From: Clostridiales bacterium
Lineage (GTDB): Bacteria; Bacillota; Clostridia; Lachnospirales; Anaerotignaceae
Direction: 5' to 3'
NCBI GenBank assembly: GCA_018364635.1
Contig: JAGZLR010000016.1
Span: 1-42,152 of the forward strand
DNA: 42,152 nt
This document shows, piece after piece, positions 7,073 through 15,249 of the stretch (its first letter is position 1; each line of letters opens with the position of its first letter). The notes under the pieces were generated by a model that was not told where the DNA came from, did not search any database, and was given only the letters and a program-made list of their open reading frames with translations. A program made the translations under genes and the position numbers.

Positions 7073-8323
7073 TCATTTTTTCTCTACCGCTTTGCGGAGC
7101 ATATCAAATTTTTTGACAGGCTGCGGAAAACGCATTCGCAATATTTGTTCCGGATGTGGAGCGGATGTAACCGGCAAACCATCCATATCCCAAAGACCGT
7201 CTACTTTCATACGAAAAGGCATCCCTTTTGCAGGAAGCACTTCAATTTCTTCCCCTACAGAAAACTTATTCCTCTGCATCACAATTGCAGAACCCTTTTC
7301 CTCGTCATAATCCTCCTGCACCATGCCAATAAAATCGTAATCTCTGATATACGAGTTATTGGTATAAACCTGTTGATTTCCATCTGGTTTTCCGAAATAA
7401 AATGCCGTTGTATAATCTCTATGGCTGGCTTTTGACACCTCTTCCATATAGTACGAAATCTTCTTGCGGTATGTTTCCTCTGACTGGTAGAAATCGTCAA
7501 TGGCCTCCCGATAGGCTTTCACCACTGTACCGACATAATATGGCGTTTTCATCCGGCCTTCAATCTTGAAACTGCCCACACCGGCTGCAATCAGTTCTGG
7601 AATATGGTCCAACATACAAAGATCTTTAGAGTTATAAATATACGTACCCCGTTCATTTTCCTCAATCGGCATGTATTGTCCCGGACGTGTTTCTTCCATC
7701 AGCACATATTTCCAGCGGCAAGGATGGGCACAAGCCCCTTTATTTGCATCTCTGCCACTTAAATAATTACTTAACAGACAGCGTCCAGAATAGGAAATAC
7801 ACATGGCGCCATGGACAAAAGCCTCTATTTCCATATCCTCTGGTATTTTCTCTCTGATCTGTTTGATTTCTCCTAAAGACAGCTCTCTTGCCACAACTAC
7901 GCGCCTAGCGCCCATTTGATACCATGTTTGTGCACTCATATAGTTGGTATTATTGGCCTGTGTGGAGACATGAAGCTCCATTTTTGGCACAGCCTGCCGT
8001 GCTACAGAAAAAACACCTAAGTCCGAAATTAAAATGGCGTCTGCACCTAGCGCCTCTATCTCCTTAAAGTACTCAGCCATCCCCTCAAAGTCCGCATTGT
8101 GGGCATAGATATTGGCAGTTACATAGACCTTTGCACCATGGGCATGGGCAAAAGCTATCCCTTCTTTCATCGCATCATGACCAAAATTTTTTGCTTTTGC
8201 CCGAAGAGAATAGGCTTCTCCTCCAATATATACAGCATCTGCACCATAGAGCACAGCGATCTTTAACTTCTCCAGATCACCTGCTGGCGCCAAAAGTTCA
8301 GGTTTTGTTTGTTTCATCATCAT
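7073..8323 (-). CDS. trhP: tRNA wobble-uridine 5-hydroxylation protein TrhP (peptidase U32 family)
   Basis: The 416-residue protein belongs to peptidase family U32 and carries its signature EAFVHGAMCISYSGRCLLS (167-185). C175, C182, C198 and C202 match the cysteines proposed to hold an iron-sulfur cluster. Although historically called a protease or collagenase, this family (TrhP/YegQ, YrrO) works with prephenate in oxygen-independent hydroxylation of U34 in tRNA. The upstream neighbour is the methyltransferase that acts on that product, which supports the assignment. The start overlaps the methyltransferase gene by 26 bases, so translation is likely coupled, and a terminator follows the stop. 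Bacillus has two adjacent U32 genes (yrrN, yrrO); only one is present here. Confidence 0.9.
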   Translation of the reverse strand: MMMKQTKPELLAPAGDLEKLKIAVLYGADAVYIGGEAYSLRAKAKNFGHDAMKEGIAFAHAHGAKVYVTANIYAHNADFEGMAEYFKEIEALGADAILISDLGVFSVARQAVPKMELHVSTQANNTNYMSAQTWYQMGARRVVVARELSLGEIKQIREKIPEDMEIEAFVHGAMCISYSGRCLLSNYLSGRDANKGACAHPCRWKYVLMEETRPGQYMPIEENERGTYIYNSKDLCMLDHIPELIAAGVGSFKIEGRMKTPYYVGTVVKAYREAIDDFYQSEETYRKKISYYMEEVSKASHRDYTTAFYFGKPDGNQQVYTNNSYIRDYDFIGMVQEDYDEEKGSAIVMQRNKFSVGEEIEVLPAKGMPFRMKVDGLWDMDGLPVTSAPHPEQILRMRFPQPVKKFDMLRKAVEKK

Positions 8324-9008
8324 CGTATTCTCGTTCTCCTTTATACCCTTTGGGCACTTCTTTCACTTTATAACAAAGTGCCACGCCATCACCCACAGGT
8401 AAAATAGCACTCTCCAAATATTGGCAGTGAGAAATATCCCAAAGAAAATTTCTCAGACGTTTGTGAATGGTTCTCTGCCGGCGGGGCACCTCAAATCTTG
8501 TCTGCGCAATCGTGCCTCCTTGGAGAACATCATCTACAATCAATAGCCCCCCAACTGGCATCAAGCGCATACAGTGGGGAAAAAACTGATTATACTGCCC
8601 TTTTGCTGCATCCATAAAAATTACATAATAAGGACATGATAATGTTGGCAGAATATCTGCCGCATCTCCTTGGAGAATTTCTATCGTGTCCTCTAAACCC
8701 ATTCGCTGAATGTTCACCCGCGCATCTTTAAGCATGACTTCAAACCGGTCAATGGTGGTCACTTTTCCACCTGGCTGAAGATAACGGCTCATTAGTCCAG
8801 CAGAAAATCCTACAGCCGTACCGATTTCCAGTACGTTTTTAGGCTGTTTCATCCGAAGAAGCACGCTTAATAACCGCGCTGTCTCATGAGGCACAATGGG
8901 AACCTGTGCGTTCCACGCTTCTTTTTGTATTTCACCTAGCACCCCGTCATATGGTGGCTGTACAGTTCTCAGATATAAATTTAAAGTATCATCTGTCACA
9001 TAATTCAT
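8298..9008 (-). CDS. trmR: tRNA 5-hydroxyuridine methyltransferase TrmR (YrrM-like O-methyltransferase)
   Basis: The 236-residue class I SAM methyltransferase belongs to the metal-dependent catechol O-methyltransferase-like family. Motif I is VLEIGTAVGFSAG (59-71). Acidic residues at D88, D133 (FMDAAKGQY) and D159/D160 (LIVDDVL) match SAM- and metal-binding positions. YrrM (TrmR) of Bacillus methylates 5-hydroxyuridine at tRNA position 34 to 5-methoxyuridine. The gene order mltG-trmR-trhP is the same as yrrL-yrrM-yrrN/O, which favours this role over a small-molecule methyltransferase. AGGAG precedes the ATG, and the 3' end overlaps trhP. Confidence 0.88.
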   Translation of the reverse strand: MNYVTDDTLNLYLRTVQPPYDGVLGEIQKEAWNAQVPIVPHETARLLSVLLRMKQPKNVLEIGTAVGFSAGLMSRYLQPGGKVTTIDRFEVMLKDARVNIQRMGLEDTIEILQGDAADILPTLSCPYYVIFMDAAKGQYNQFFPHCMRLMPVGGLLIVDDVLQGGTIAQTRFEVPRRQRTIHKRLRNFLWDISHCQYLESAILPVGDGVALCYKVKEVPKGYKGEREYDDDETNKT

Positions 9009-9026
9009 TGGTTATTCTCCTAAAGA

Positions 9027-10139
9027 TCACTGGTTTTTATACGCTTCCTTCGCCTCCAGGAATTCGTCATAGGAATTGGTAAATACGTGGGAACCATTTC
9101 CTCCTGCTTCCACCACATAATATAAATAATCATTATCGTCAGGGAAAAGCGCTGCTTCAAACGCAGCTTCCCCAGGATTACAGATTGGTCCTAATGGTAG
9201 TCCTTTATGCTTGTATGTATTGTATGGGCTATCCACTTCCAAATCATCATAGGTAACTTGTTCATTTCTCGTTCCTAGCGCATATTGTACTGTAGAGTCA
9301 ATTTGTAGCGGCATATCTGTTTTTAGACGATTATACATCACCTGCGCTGCCACAGAGCGTTCTTCCGGTACTTGAATTTCCGCCTCCACCATGCTTGCAA
9401 CTGTCAGCAACTGATCTAACGTATACTCCGATTCAGCTACAGCCTGCTGACGCTCTTGTGTATATACAACTGTCTGAAATCCATTTAGCATTGCTGTGAC
9501 GATTTCCTGTGCTGTAGTATCCTCTTCAAAAAAGTAAGTATCAGGGAAAAGATAGCCTTCCAGCTGATTTTCCCTTTGCGGCACGTCCTTCAAAAAGTCA
9601 AAAGGATAATCCAAACTATTCGCCGCCTGTGAAAATTCCTCTGCACTTACGATACCTTTTTCTTCCAAAAGTGCACCTATCTTTGCTATGGTATAACCTT
9701 CTGGAATTGTCACTTTTATTTGCGTATTCATAACAGCGCCGCTTTGGAACAAATCCATCATTTCTTCCTCTGTCATTCCTTTTGCGACCTCATAAACGCC
9801 CTGATGGAAAGTGCCATCATAATCCCCCAAGCGGCTTTTGATTCGAAACATGAATTCACTGTCAATTAAGCCGGCATCCTTTAAGATAGCTGCAATATCC
9901 TTTGTGCTTGCTCCTTGTGGAATTGTCACCTGCACCATTTCTGTTGTCTGCTGGGAAGAAGTGGTGCTTTTATTCTCCTGGACAAATCCCCGTGCCTTAT
10001 GGTAAACGAACTGATAAACATAAATAGCCAAAACAATTGTTATCACCAAAATCAGCAGACTGATCCCCCACCGAATCGCTGCGGAAACCGCTCTTTTTTT
10101 CCGTCTTTTTTCTCTGTTTGTTCTATCATAATCCGCCAA
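9027..10139 (-). CDS. mltG: Endolytic murein transglycosylase MltG
   Basis: The 370-residue protein has a basic cytoplasmic tail (RKRRKKR near 10-16), one membrane helix (about 23-47) and an extracellular YceG/MltG domain. A LysM-like part (about 70-135) precedes the catalytic part. E252 in ASMVEAEI aligns with the catalytic glutamate, and LEGYLFPDTYFF (193-204) and GLPLGPICNPG (313-323) are family motifs. MltG cuts nascent glycan strands inside the chain and sets their length. The start is TTG about 10 bases after GGAGG. It heads the operon with trmR and trhP, behind a promoter at 10181-10209 placed directly after the MATE gene. Confidence 0.93.
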   Translation of the reverse strand: MADYDRTNREKRRKKRAVSAAIRWGISLLILVITIVLAIYVYQFVYHKARGFVQENKSTTSSQQTTEMVQVTIPQGASTKDIAAILKDAGLIDSEFMFRIKSRLGDYDGTFHQGVYEVAKGMTEEEMMDLFQSGAVMNTQIKVTIPEGYTIAKIGALLEEKGIVSAEEFSQAANSLDYPFDFLKDVPQRENQLEGYLFPDTYFFEEDTTAQEIVTAMLNGFQTVVYTQERQQAVAESEYTLDQLLTVASMVEAEIQVPEERSVAAQVMYNRLKTDMPLQIDSTVQYALGTRNEQVTYDDLEVDSPYNTYKHKGLPLGPICNPGEAAFEAALFPDDNDYLYYVVEAGGNGSHVFTNSYDEFLEAKEAYKNQ

Positions 10140-10180
10140 AACCTGTAACCTCCATATCTGTCAACTACATTTCTTTGGGT

Positions 10181-10209
10181 ATTATACCGTCACAATCGAC
10201 AAAATTCAA
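10181..10209 (-). promoter_or_regulatory. Promoter of mltG-trmR-trhP
   Basis: On the minus strand TTGAAT (10204-10209) and a perfect TATAAT (10181-10186) are separated by 17 bases. The start site would lie about 35 bases before the mltG TTG codon. Confidence 0.7.
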
Positions 10210-10210
10210 C

Positions 10211-11566
10211 CTAAACCGCCACTTTGTTAGAAAATTGCATGTTTTTGTTCATATGTATCAGGTATCCAAGACAGATAATCAAAGATGCCAAAGTTGCCAC
10301 TGGCGCTGCAATGCCGATGGTGTACATACTTCCATTGAAATTTTGGATATAATACCAAATCAAAGGAATTCTCACACCAAAGGCAGCTAAAAGACTATGG
10401 ATAAAAGGCACTTCAGGCTTTCCATAACCACTGAAGTAAGAATTCATGCAAAACGTAAAACAGACTAAAACGCTATCAATACTGTAGCTTTTTAAGTATT
10501 GTCCTGACAGCTGTATGACATCTTTCTCTTCCGTAAAAAACATCGTGAAAAAATCCGGTGAGATCTGTACCCAAATACAAAAAATCAACTCCGGCACCAA
10601 AGAAAAACCAACTGCTTTCCATAAAGCTTCCCATGCCCGCTTGGGCTGCTTAGCACCCAAATTCTGCGCTGTCATACTTGCCACCGCCGATGCAAAGGCC
10701 ATCGGCACTAACATAGAAAAGACAATAATCTTTTCAACCACTCCTACCGCAGCGCTAGCCGCAAGCCCTAAGGTATTGACAAGGGCCGTAATGAGTAGAA
10801 ATGAACCGTTGACTAAAAAATCCTGAAAGGCAAGAGGAATACCAATTTTCAGTATTTTTTCTATAAACAATAGATGAAATCGAATATTATTTCTGCTAAA
10901 AGGCACGCCTAGTCCCTTTTTCTTCAAATAAATGAGAGAGCAGAAAAAACTAATGGCCTGAGCTCCAATGGTTGCATAGGCTGTGCCCACTGCTCCCATA
11001 CCCCATAACCCTGTCAGGATGTAATCCCCTAAAATATTAATGAGGCAGGCAAGAGCTACAAAAATAACAGGCGTTCGACTATCGCCCAAACCTCGAAAAA
11101 TACAGCTTACCCCATTATAGCCAATAATGAAGGGAATTCCCAGAGAACAGACAAATAGATAATCCCGCGCCTCTTTCATCGCCTCTGCTGGCGTCTGCAT
11201 CATACTGGCTAACTGCTGTGCAAATATTGCCATCAAAGGCGTCACAACGATGGCACACAAGCCAAAAATTAAAATGAGATTTCCAACAGCATTTGCTACC
11301 TTTTTTGCTTTTCTCTGCCCAACAGCAAATCCAATCAGCACTGTACCTCCAGTAGAAAGTGCCACAATAAATCCTGTCAGTGTCTGCATCACCTGACTGC
11401 CTATCGATACCGCTGATACTGCCGATGACGATGCAAACCGGCCGACCATAAACACATCAGCCATACCATATAGTGCCTGCAAAAAGCTGGAAAACAAATA
11501 AGGCAAAGCAAAATATAATAATCCTTTTCCCACGCTTCCTTGGGTGAGCATATTCTTTTCATTCAT
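10211..11566 (-). CDS. MATE-family multidrug/metabolite efflux protein
   Basis: The 451-residue membrane protein has about twelve helices in two similar halves. MATE features include FALPYLFSSFLQALYGMADVFMVGRF at the N-terminus (in parts: FALPYLF, ADVFMVG) and the repeat of this pattern in the second half. Such exporters use sodium or proton gradients to expel cationic drugs or metabolites. An upstream in-frame start is possible, but the ATG at 11566 follows GGAGGAG by 5 bases and gives the usual MNEKNMLTQGSVGKGL beginning. It follows larC by 58 bases with no obvious terminator, so it may be read from the lar promoter. No functional link between a MATE exporter and the nickel-pincer cofactor is established. 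Confidence 0.9.
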   Translation of the reverse strand: MNEKNMLTQGSVGKGLLYFALPYLFSSFLQALYGMADVFMVGRFASSSAVSAVSIGSQVMQTLTGFIVALSTGGTVLIGFAVGQRKAKKVANAVGNLILIFGLCAIVVTPLMAIFAQQLASMMQTPAEAMKEARDYLFVCSLGIPFIIGYNGVSCIFRGLGDSRTPVIFVALACLINILGDYILTGLWGMGAVGTAYATIGAQAISFFCSLIYLKKKGLGVPFSRNNIRFHLLFIEKILKIGIPLAFQDFLVNGSFLLITALVNTLGLAASAAVGVVEKIIVFSMLVPMAFASAVASMTAQNLGAKQPKRAWEALWKAVGFSLVPELIFCIWVQISPDFFTMFFTEEKDVIQLSGQYLKSYSIDSVLVCFTFCMNSYFSGYGKPEVPFIHSLLAAFGVRIPLIWYYIQNFNGSMYTIGIAAPVATLASLIICLGYLIHMNKNMQFSNKVAV

Positions 11567-11624
11567 AGCTTCTCCTCCATAAGCTGAACAGCATAAATCA
11601 CTATCCAGCAATGAAACCTACCTG

Positions 11625-12716
11625 TCAAAGTTCCTTTTGACAGGCAATTGTCAGCGCGTCATAAATTTCTTTCACACTCACGCCATTTTCCTGCGCAAGC
11701 TTTTTTGCTGTCTCATACTCGGGGTAATATTTTATTCTGTCATGAACAACAGCCTTTTTTACATCCATCTTGCCATAAACCGTGTTAACTTTACAAAAAG
11801 ACCGAGGCAGTATTGTTCGCTGATCCACCCTCTTTCGAATTCCAATGGTAGAAGTTTCTAAAAATATAATTTTCTCCAATAAATCTCCATCTTTGGGGTC
11901 ACAAAGAACTGTCAGCTGATAAGCAGGTCTATTTTTTTTCATCTGGATGGATGTATAGAAAACATCTTTCGCGCCAGCATCAAACAGCCGTTCCATCGTA
12001 TATCCCAATACCTCACCAGTACAGTCATCTAAATTGGTCTCCATAACTAAAATACTATCGCCGTCTGTCATACTGTTTTCACCAAGAATAACCCGACATA
12101 CGCCCTTTTCATCAGATCCATAGGCCATGGAAAAGATATTCATTTCTGGATAGGTTCCATAGGAATGGGCTAACACGCCTACTGCCGTAACCCCTGCAAG
12201 GTCGCAAAGCTCCTTTTCAGGCTTTGCCTGTACTGTTTTCATCTGATACTTAGACATAGCCATCAAAATTCCTCTTGACGGAATTTCCGGCCCCTGTCCG
12301 TCTTTGATTGGAGAAGACACAATCAAATCAACTTCTAAAATCTCTATTAAAATTCCGATGGTAACAGCGCATAAAAATATCTGAAATATTCCTTCTTCCT
12401 CTATTTCATCGTTTAAATCTAAAACTGCCTGAAAAATATGGCCACCTATTTTTTTTGCTTTCTCTTTCAAACAGCTCTCCTCTAACCGACGGAACATCTC
12501 CTGAGCCTCAGTTATAACTTCGTCTGCATAAAATTCCGCTTCATATGCTGGAGAATGACTGCCTACAGTTTTTTGGGCTGTGAGATATAGTCCATGAATC
12601 TTTAACTTACTGACTTCCGCCTCAATTGCATGAAAATCGTCTACCAGACCGGTCAAAGCTCCTAAAAGCCTCCGAATCCCCACACCGCAAAGGCAGTCCA
12701 GATACAGAATTCTCAT
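11625..12716 (-). CDS. larC: Divergent LarC-like protein (nickel insertion for nickel-pincer cofactor)
   Basis: LarC inserts nickel into the pyridinium bis-thiocarboxylate precursor using CTP. The C-terminal half is well conserved: METNLDDCTGEVLGY (225-239), AGAKDVFYTSIQMKKNRPAY (247-266), and a normal LarC2-type, CTP-binding end. The N-terminal half is eroded. The canonical SGISGDM near residue 10 reads CGVGIRR, the HFHEVGAVDS motif expected near 107-118 is replaced by EEGIFQIFLCAV, and TPTGAA near 173-178 reads LAGVTA. The length (363) is slightly short. The ATG overlaps the larB stop by 4 bases, so it is still translationally coupled. It may be a functional subtype with lost N-terminal chemistry, or a gene in decay; the frame is intact, which argues for retained function. 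Confidence 0.85.
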   Translation of the reverse strand: MRILYLDCLCGVGIRRLLGALTGLVDDFHAIEAEVSKLKIHGLYLTAQKTVGSHSPAYEAEFYADEVITEAQEMFRRLEESCLKEKAKKIGGHIFQAVLDLNDEIEEEGIFQIFLCAVTIGILIEILEVDLIVSSPIKDGQGPEIPSRGILMAMSKYQMKTVQAKPEKELCDLAGVTAVGVLAHSYGTYPEMNIFSMAYGSDEKGVCRVILGENSMTDGDSILVMETNLDDCTGEVLGYTMERLFDAGAKDVFYTSIQMKKNRPAYQLTVLCDPKDGDLLEKIIFLETSTIGIRKRVDQRTILPRSFCKVNTVYGKMDVKKAVVHDRIKYYPEYETAKKLAQENGVSVKEIYDALTIACQKEL

Positions 12717-13465
12717 TTTCTTGCCCCCAGCTTATTGATGCTGTTGGCCAAATATCCAGCGCCAAAACCATTATCAATATTTACAACACTGACGCCGCTG
12801 GCACAGCTGTTTAACATACATAACAGAGCACTCACCCCATGAAAACTTGCACCATAACCAATGGATGTTGGCACTGCAATCACAGGCTTATCTGTCAGCC
12901 CGCCTAAAACACTTGCCAATGCACCTTCCATCCCTGCGACTGCAATAATCACATCAGCCTCTACAATCTGATCTAGTTTAGAAAGAAGACGATGAAGCCC
13001 TGCAACGCCTACATCATACATCCGCACAACTTCATTTCCCAAATACTCTGCTGTCTGTGCAGCTTCCTCTGCCACAGGTATATCGCTGGTTCCACCTGTC
13101 GCCACAAGAATTTTACCGCCTGTTTTCTCCAATGGTTCCCTTTCTACTTTCAGTATCCGGCTGGATGGATCATAAAACACATCAGGGCAGACCTCCTTCA
13201 CATATGCATATGTTTCCTCACTGGCACGGGTCCCTAAAACATTTTTTGTTCCTCTTTCCAGCATATTTAATAATATTCCTCTGGTCTGCTCTTTCGTTTT
13301 TCCCGCACAGTAAATAATTTCTGGACAATTGTTTCTGATCTGCCGCTGGTGATCGACAACTGCATAACCAAGATCCTCAAAAGGCGCAACCTTTAGCTGA
13401 TTTTCCGCCTCCTCTACTGATATCCTGCCTTCCTTCAATGCTGTCAGAATCTTTCGTGTGTCCAT
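12713..13465 (-). CDS. larB: LarB, pyridinium-3,5-biscarboxylate mononucleotide synthase
   Basis: The 250-residue protein has a small N-terminal helical part (about 1-60) and a C-terminal domain like PurE/AIR carboxylase. Key stretches are VATGGTSDIPVAEEAAQTAE (124-143, with GTSDIPVAEEA as hallmark), AGMEGALASVLGGL (about 189-202) and VPTSIGYGASFHGVSALL. LarB carboxylates and hydrolyses nicotinic acid adenine dinucleotide as the first step of nickel-pincer cofactor synthesis. AGGAGG precedes the ATG by 9 bases. It sits between larE and larC in one operon. Apart from the missing larA, nothing looks abnormal. Confidence 0.93.
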   Translation of the reverse strand: MDTRKILTALKEGRISVEEAENQLKVAPFEDLGYAVVDHQRQIRNNCPEIIYCAGKTKEQTRGILLNMLERGTKNVLGTRASEETYAYVKEVCPDVFYDPSSRILKVEREPLEKTGGKILVATGGTSDIPVAEEAAQTAEYLGNEVVRMYDVGVAGLHRLLSKLDQIVEADVIIAVAGMEGALASVLGGLTDKPVIAVPTSIGYGASFHGVSALLCMLNSCASGVSVVNIDNGFGAGYLANSINKLGARK

Positions 13466-13483
13466 TTCTTTTGTCCTCCTAAA

Positions 13484-14266
13484 TTATTCATCCATACTTC
13501 CACTCCGAAACCCTTCCAGGTCTAAAGTGACATATCTATAGCCTAAAGCCTTAATATCCTCAACCAGCTGCGGCTGAGAAAAAAACGCCGTAAAAAACTC
13601 TTTTGGTATTTCAATCCGCGCAATATCGCCATGCACTCTGACTCGTCCACTTGGAATAGAAACAGACGCAATCATTCGCTCTGCTTCAGCCACACGCGCC
13701 ATCCCTTCTCTGGTCAACTGCGTATTGTACGGAAATCTTGTAGCTAGACAAGAATTGCTTGCTTTCTGGTAAGTTTCCAGTCCTAACTTCTTTCCACAGG
13801 CACGAATCTCGCTTTTAGTAAAACCAGCCTCAAACAATGGACTGACAATACCAAGTTCCTCCGCTGCCTGTGCACCTGGACGGTATACCTTGCCATCATC
13901 TGCGTTTTTTCCATCTGCAACAATATCATACCCCACAGACGCCGCCTTTGCAATAACCGCTCCCATAATATTTTTTTTGCAAAAATAACAGCGTTTTTTA
14001 TCATTATGTTCAAATTCCGGCACAGATAGCGCGTCTGGTTCTACCACATAATAAGGAACCCCTGCCGCTTCCACCAGTCTCACAGCATCCTGAAAATCCT
14101 TCGGCGCCAACATTACACCATTTGCAATAATTGCAATTACTTTATCTCCTAATACTTCTTTTGCTATATGTAACAAAAAATCCGAATCTGTACCGCCGGA
14201 GTAGGCAATACAAATCTTCGAAAGCTTTCTAAGATTTTCTTTTAATCTTTGTAGTTTTTCTTCCAT
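13484..14266 (-). CDS. larE: LarE, ATP-dependent sulfur transferase for nickel-pincer cofactor
   Basis: The 260-residue PP-loop enzyme has SGGTDSD (23-29) for AMP activation of the precursor carboxylates. It carries three cysteines: C93 and C96 in RCYFCKK, and C173 in SNSCLATRFPY. Some LarE proteins use only the cysteine in the last motif as a sacrificial sulfur donor; those with three cysteines hold a [4Fe-4S] cluster that carries a donatable sulfide. This protein fits the three-cysteine, cluster type. I chose the second in-frame ATG (14266) because AGGTGAG is only 1-2 bases from the first one. It begins the larE-larB-larC operon. larA (lactate racemase) or another client enzyme is not in the window. 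Confidence 0.93.
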   Translation of the reverse strand: MEEKLQRLKENLRKLSKICIAYSGGTDSDFLLHIAKEVLGDKVIAIIANGVMLAPKDFQDAVRLVEAAGVPYYVVEPDALSVPEFEHNDKKRCYFCKKNIMGAVIAKAASVGYDIVADGKNADDGKVYRPGAQAAEELGIVSPLFEAGFTKSEIRACGKKLGLETYQKASNSCLATRFPYNTQLTREGMARVAEAERMIASVSIPSGRVRVHGDIARIEIPKEFFTAFFSQPQLVEDIKALGYRYVTLDLEGFRSGSMDE

Positions 14267-14400
14267 TATCATCTCACCTTTTCTATTGTGTTTTCAACAT
14301 TATACTTTAAATTTCGAGAAAAGGAAAGATAAATTACTATATTCCTATTATTTTTGTATGAAAATAAAACACCCCATCTCCCAACCAAGAAAAAAGGACA

Positions 14401-14437
14401 AAAAAAGAAGGCTGGCACTTTTTTCTGCCAGCCTTTT
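14401..14437 (-). terminator. Intrinsic terminator of the fab-acc operon
   Basis: The stem AAGGCTGGCA (14408-14417) and TGCCAGCCTT (14426-14435) is followed on the minus strand by a run of U (complement of 14401-14406). It ends the long operon 9 bases after accA and upstream of the larE promoter region. Confidence 0.92.
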
Positions 14438-14445
14438 TAGGCGCT

Positions 14446-15249
14446 TTAATCCTCTTCATATTCTCCATATTGCCGAAATCTCTCATATCGTTTTTGCAAA
14501 AGCTCTTCTACAGACAAAGCACTTAATTCTTTCAGCTTTTCGATAAAACCAGCTCGCAGTACATCTGTCGTATAGGACAAATTGACATGAATTCCCTCTG
14601 GCGCCTCTGGAATGATCCGATCAACAACTTTATTTTGATATAGATCTTTTGCTGTCAGCTTCATCAGTTCTGCAGCCTCATCTGCTCTCGATGCATCCCG
14701 CCAAAGAATACTTGCAAAACCTTCTGGAGAGAGGACAGCATACATACCGTTTTCCAGCATCCACACTTCGTCAGCAAGCGCAAAAGCCAAGGCTCCGCCA
14801 CTGCCGCCTTCGCCGATAAACACAGAAAGAATCGGTGTCTTTAATCCACTCATTTCCATCAAATTGCGGGCGATAGCCTCACCCTCGCCCCGTTCTTCTG
14901 CACCTAAACCACAGTATGCCCCTGGTGTATTAACAAACAAAATAACAGGTCGATGAAATTTTTCTGCCTGTTTCATCAGCCGCAGTGCTTTTCGGTATCC
15001 TTCTGGATTAGGTGAACCAAAATTCCTTCGGATATTTTCTTCAATTGTGTGACCTTTTTCTATGCCAATAACAGTGACAGGCTTTCCCTCCAAAGACGCA
15101 ATACCGCCTACCACAGACTGGTCATCAGCAAAATATCGGTCACCGTGTAGTTCAATAAAATCCTCAAAAATCTCAGAAATAAACTCGGAGGCAGCCGGCC
15201 TTGACACTTGTCGGGCAGCATTTACAATCTCTATGGCCTTTCTTACCAT
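14446..15249 (-). CDS. accA: Acetyl-CoA carboxylase carboxyltransferase subunit alpha
   Basis: The 267-residue protein has the crotonase-fold carboxyltransferase domain. Visible motifs are RPAASEFISEIFEDFIELHGDR in its start region (from about 17), FGSPNPEGYRKALRLMK (about 78-94), FVNTPGAYCGLGAEERGEGEA (about 104-124) and GEGGSGGALA (about 145-154), which form the oxyanion and CoA sites. With AccD it transfers carboxyl from biotin on AccB to acetyl-CoA to give malonyl-CoA. It is the last gene of the operon; its start overlaps accD by 7 bases, with GGGGAGG at proper distance inside accD, so the two subunits are coupled at a 1:1 ratio. Confidence 0.95.
   Translation of the reverse strand: MVRKAIEIVNAARQVSRPAASEFISEIFEDFIELHGDRYFADDQSVVGGIASLEGKPVTVIGIEKGHTIEENIRRNFGSPNPEGYRKALRLMKQAEKFHRPVILFVNTPGAYCGLGAEERGEGEAIARNLMEMSGLKTPILSVFIGEGGSGGALAFALADEVWMLENGMYAVLSPEGFASILWRDASRADEAAELMKLTAKDLYQNKVVDRIIPEAPEGIHVNLSYTTDVLRAGFIEKLKELSALSVEELLQKRYERFRQYGEYEED

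Noticed and set aside
7004..7435. 143-codon plus-strand frame across the trhP end
   Set aside because: It runs through a terminator and antisense to trhP, with a composition typical of a shadow frame.
14281..14327. Promoter of larEBC with TATAAT at 14299-14304 (minus strand)
   Set aside because: The -10 box is perfect but the hexamer at the right distance (TTTCCT) does not resemble a -35 box, so the call is too weak to list.
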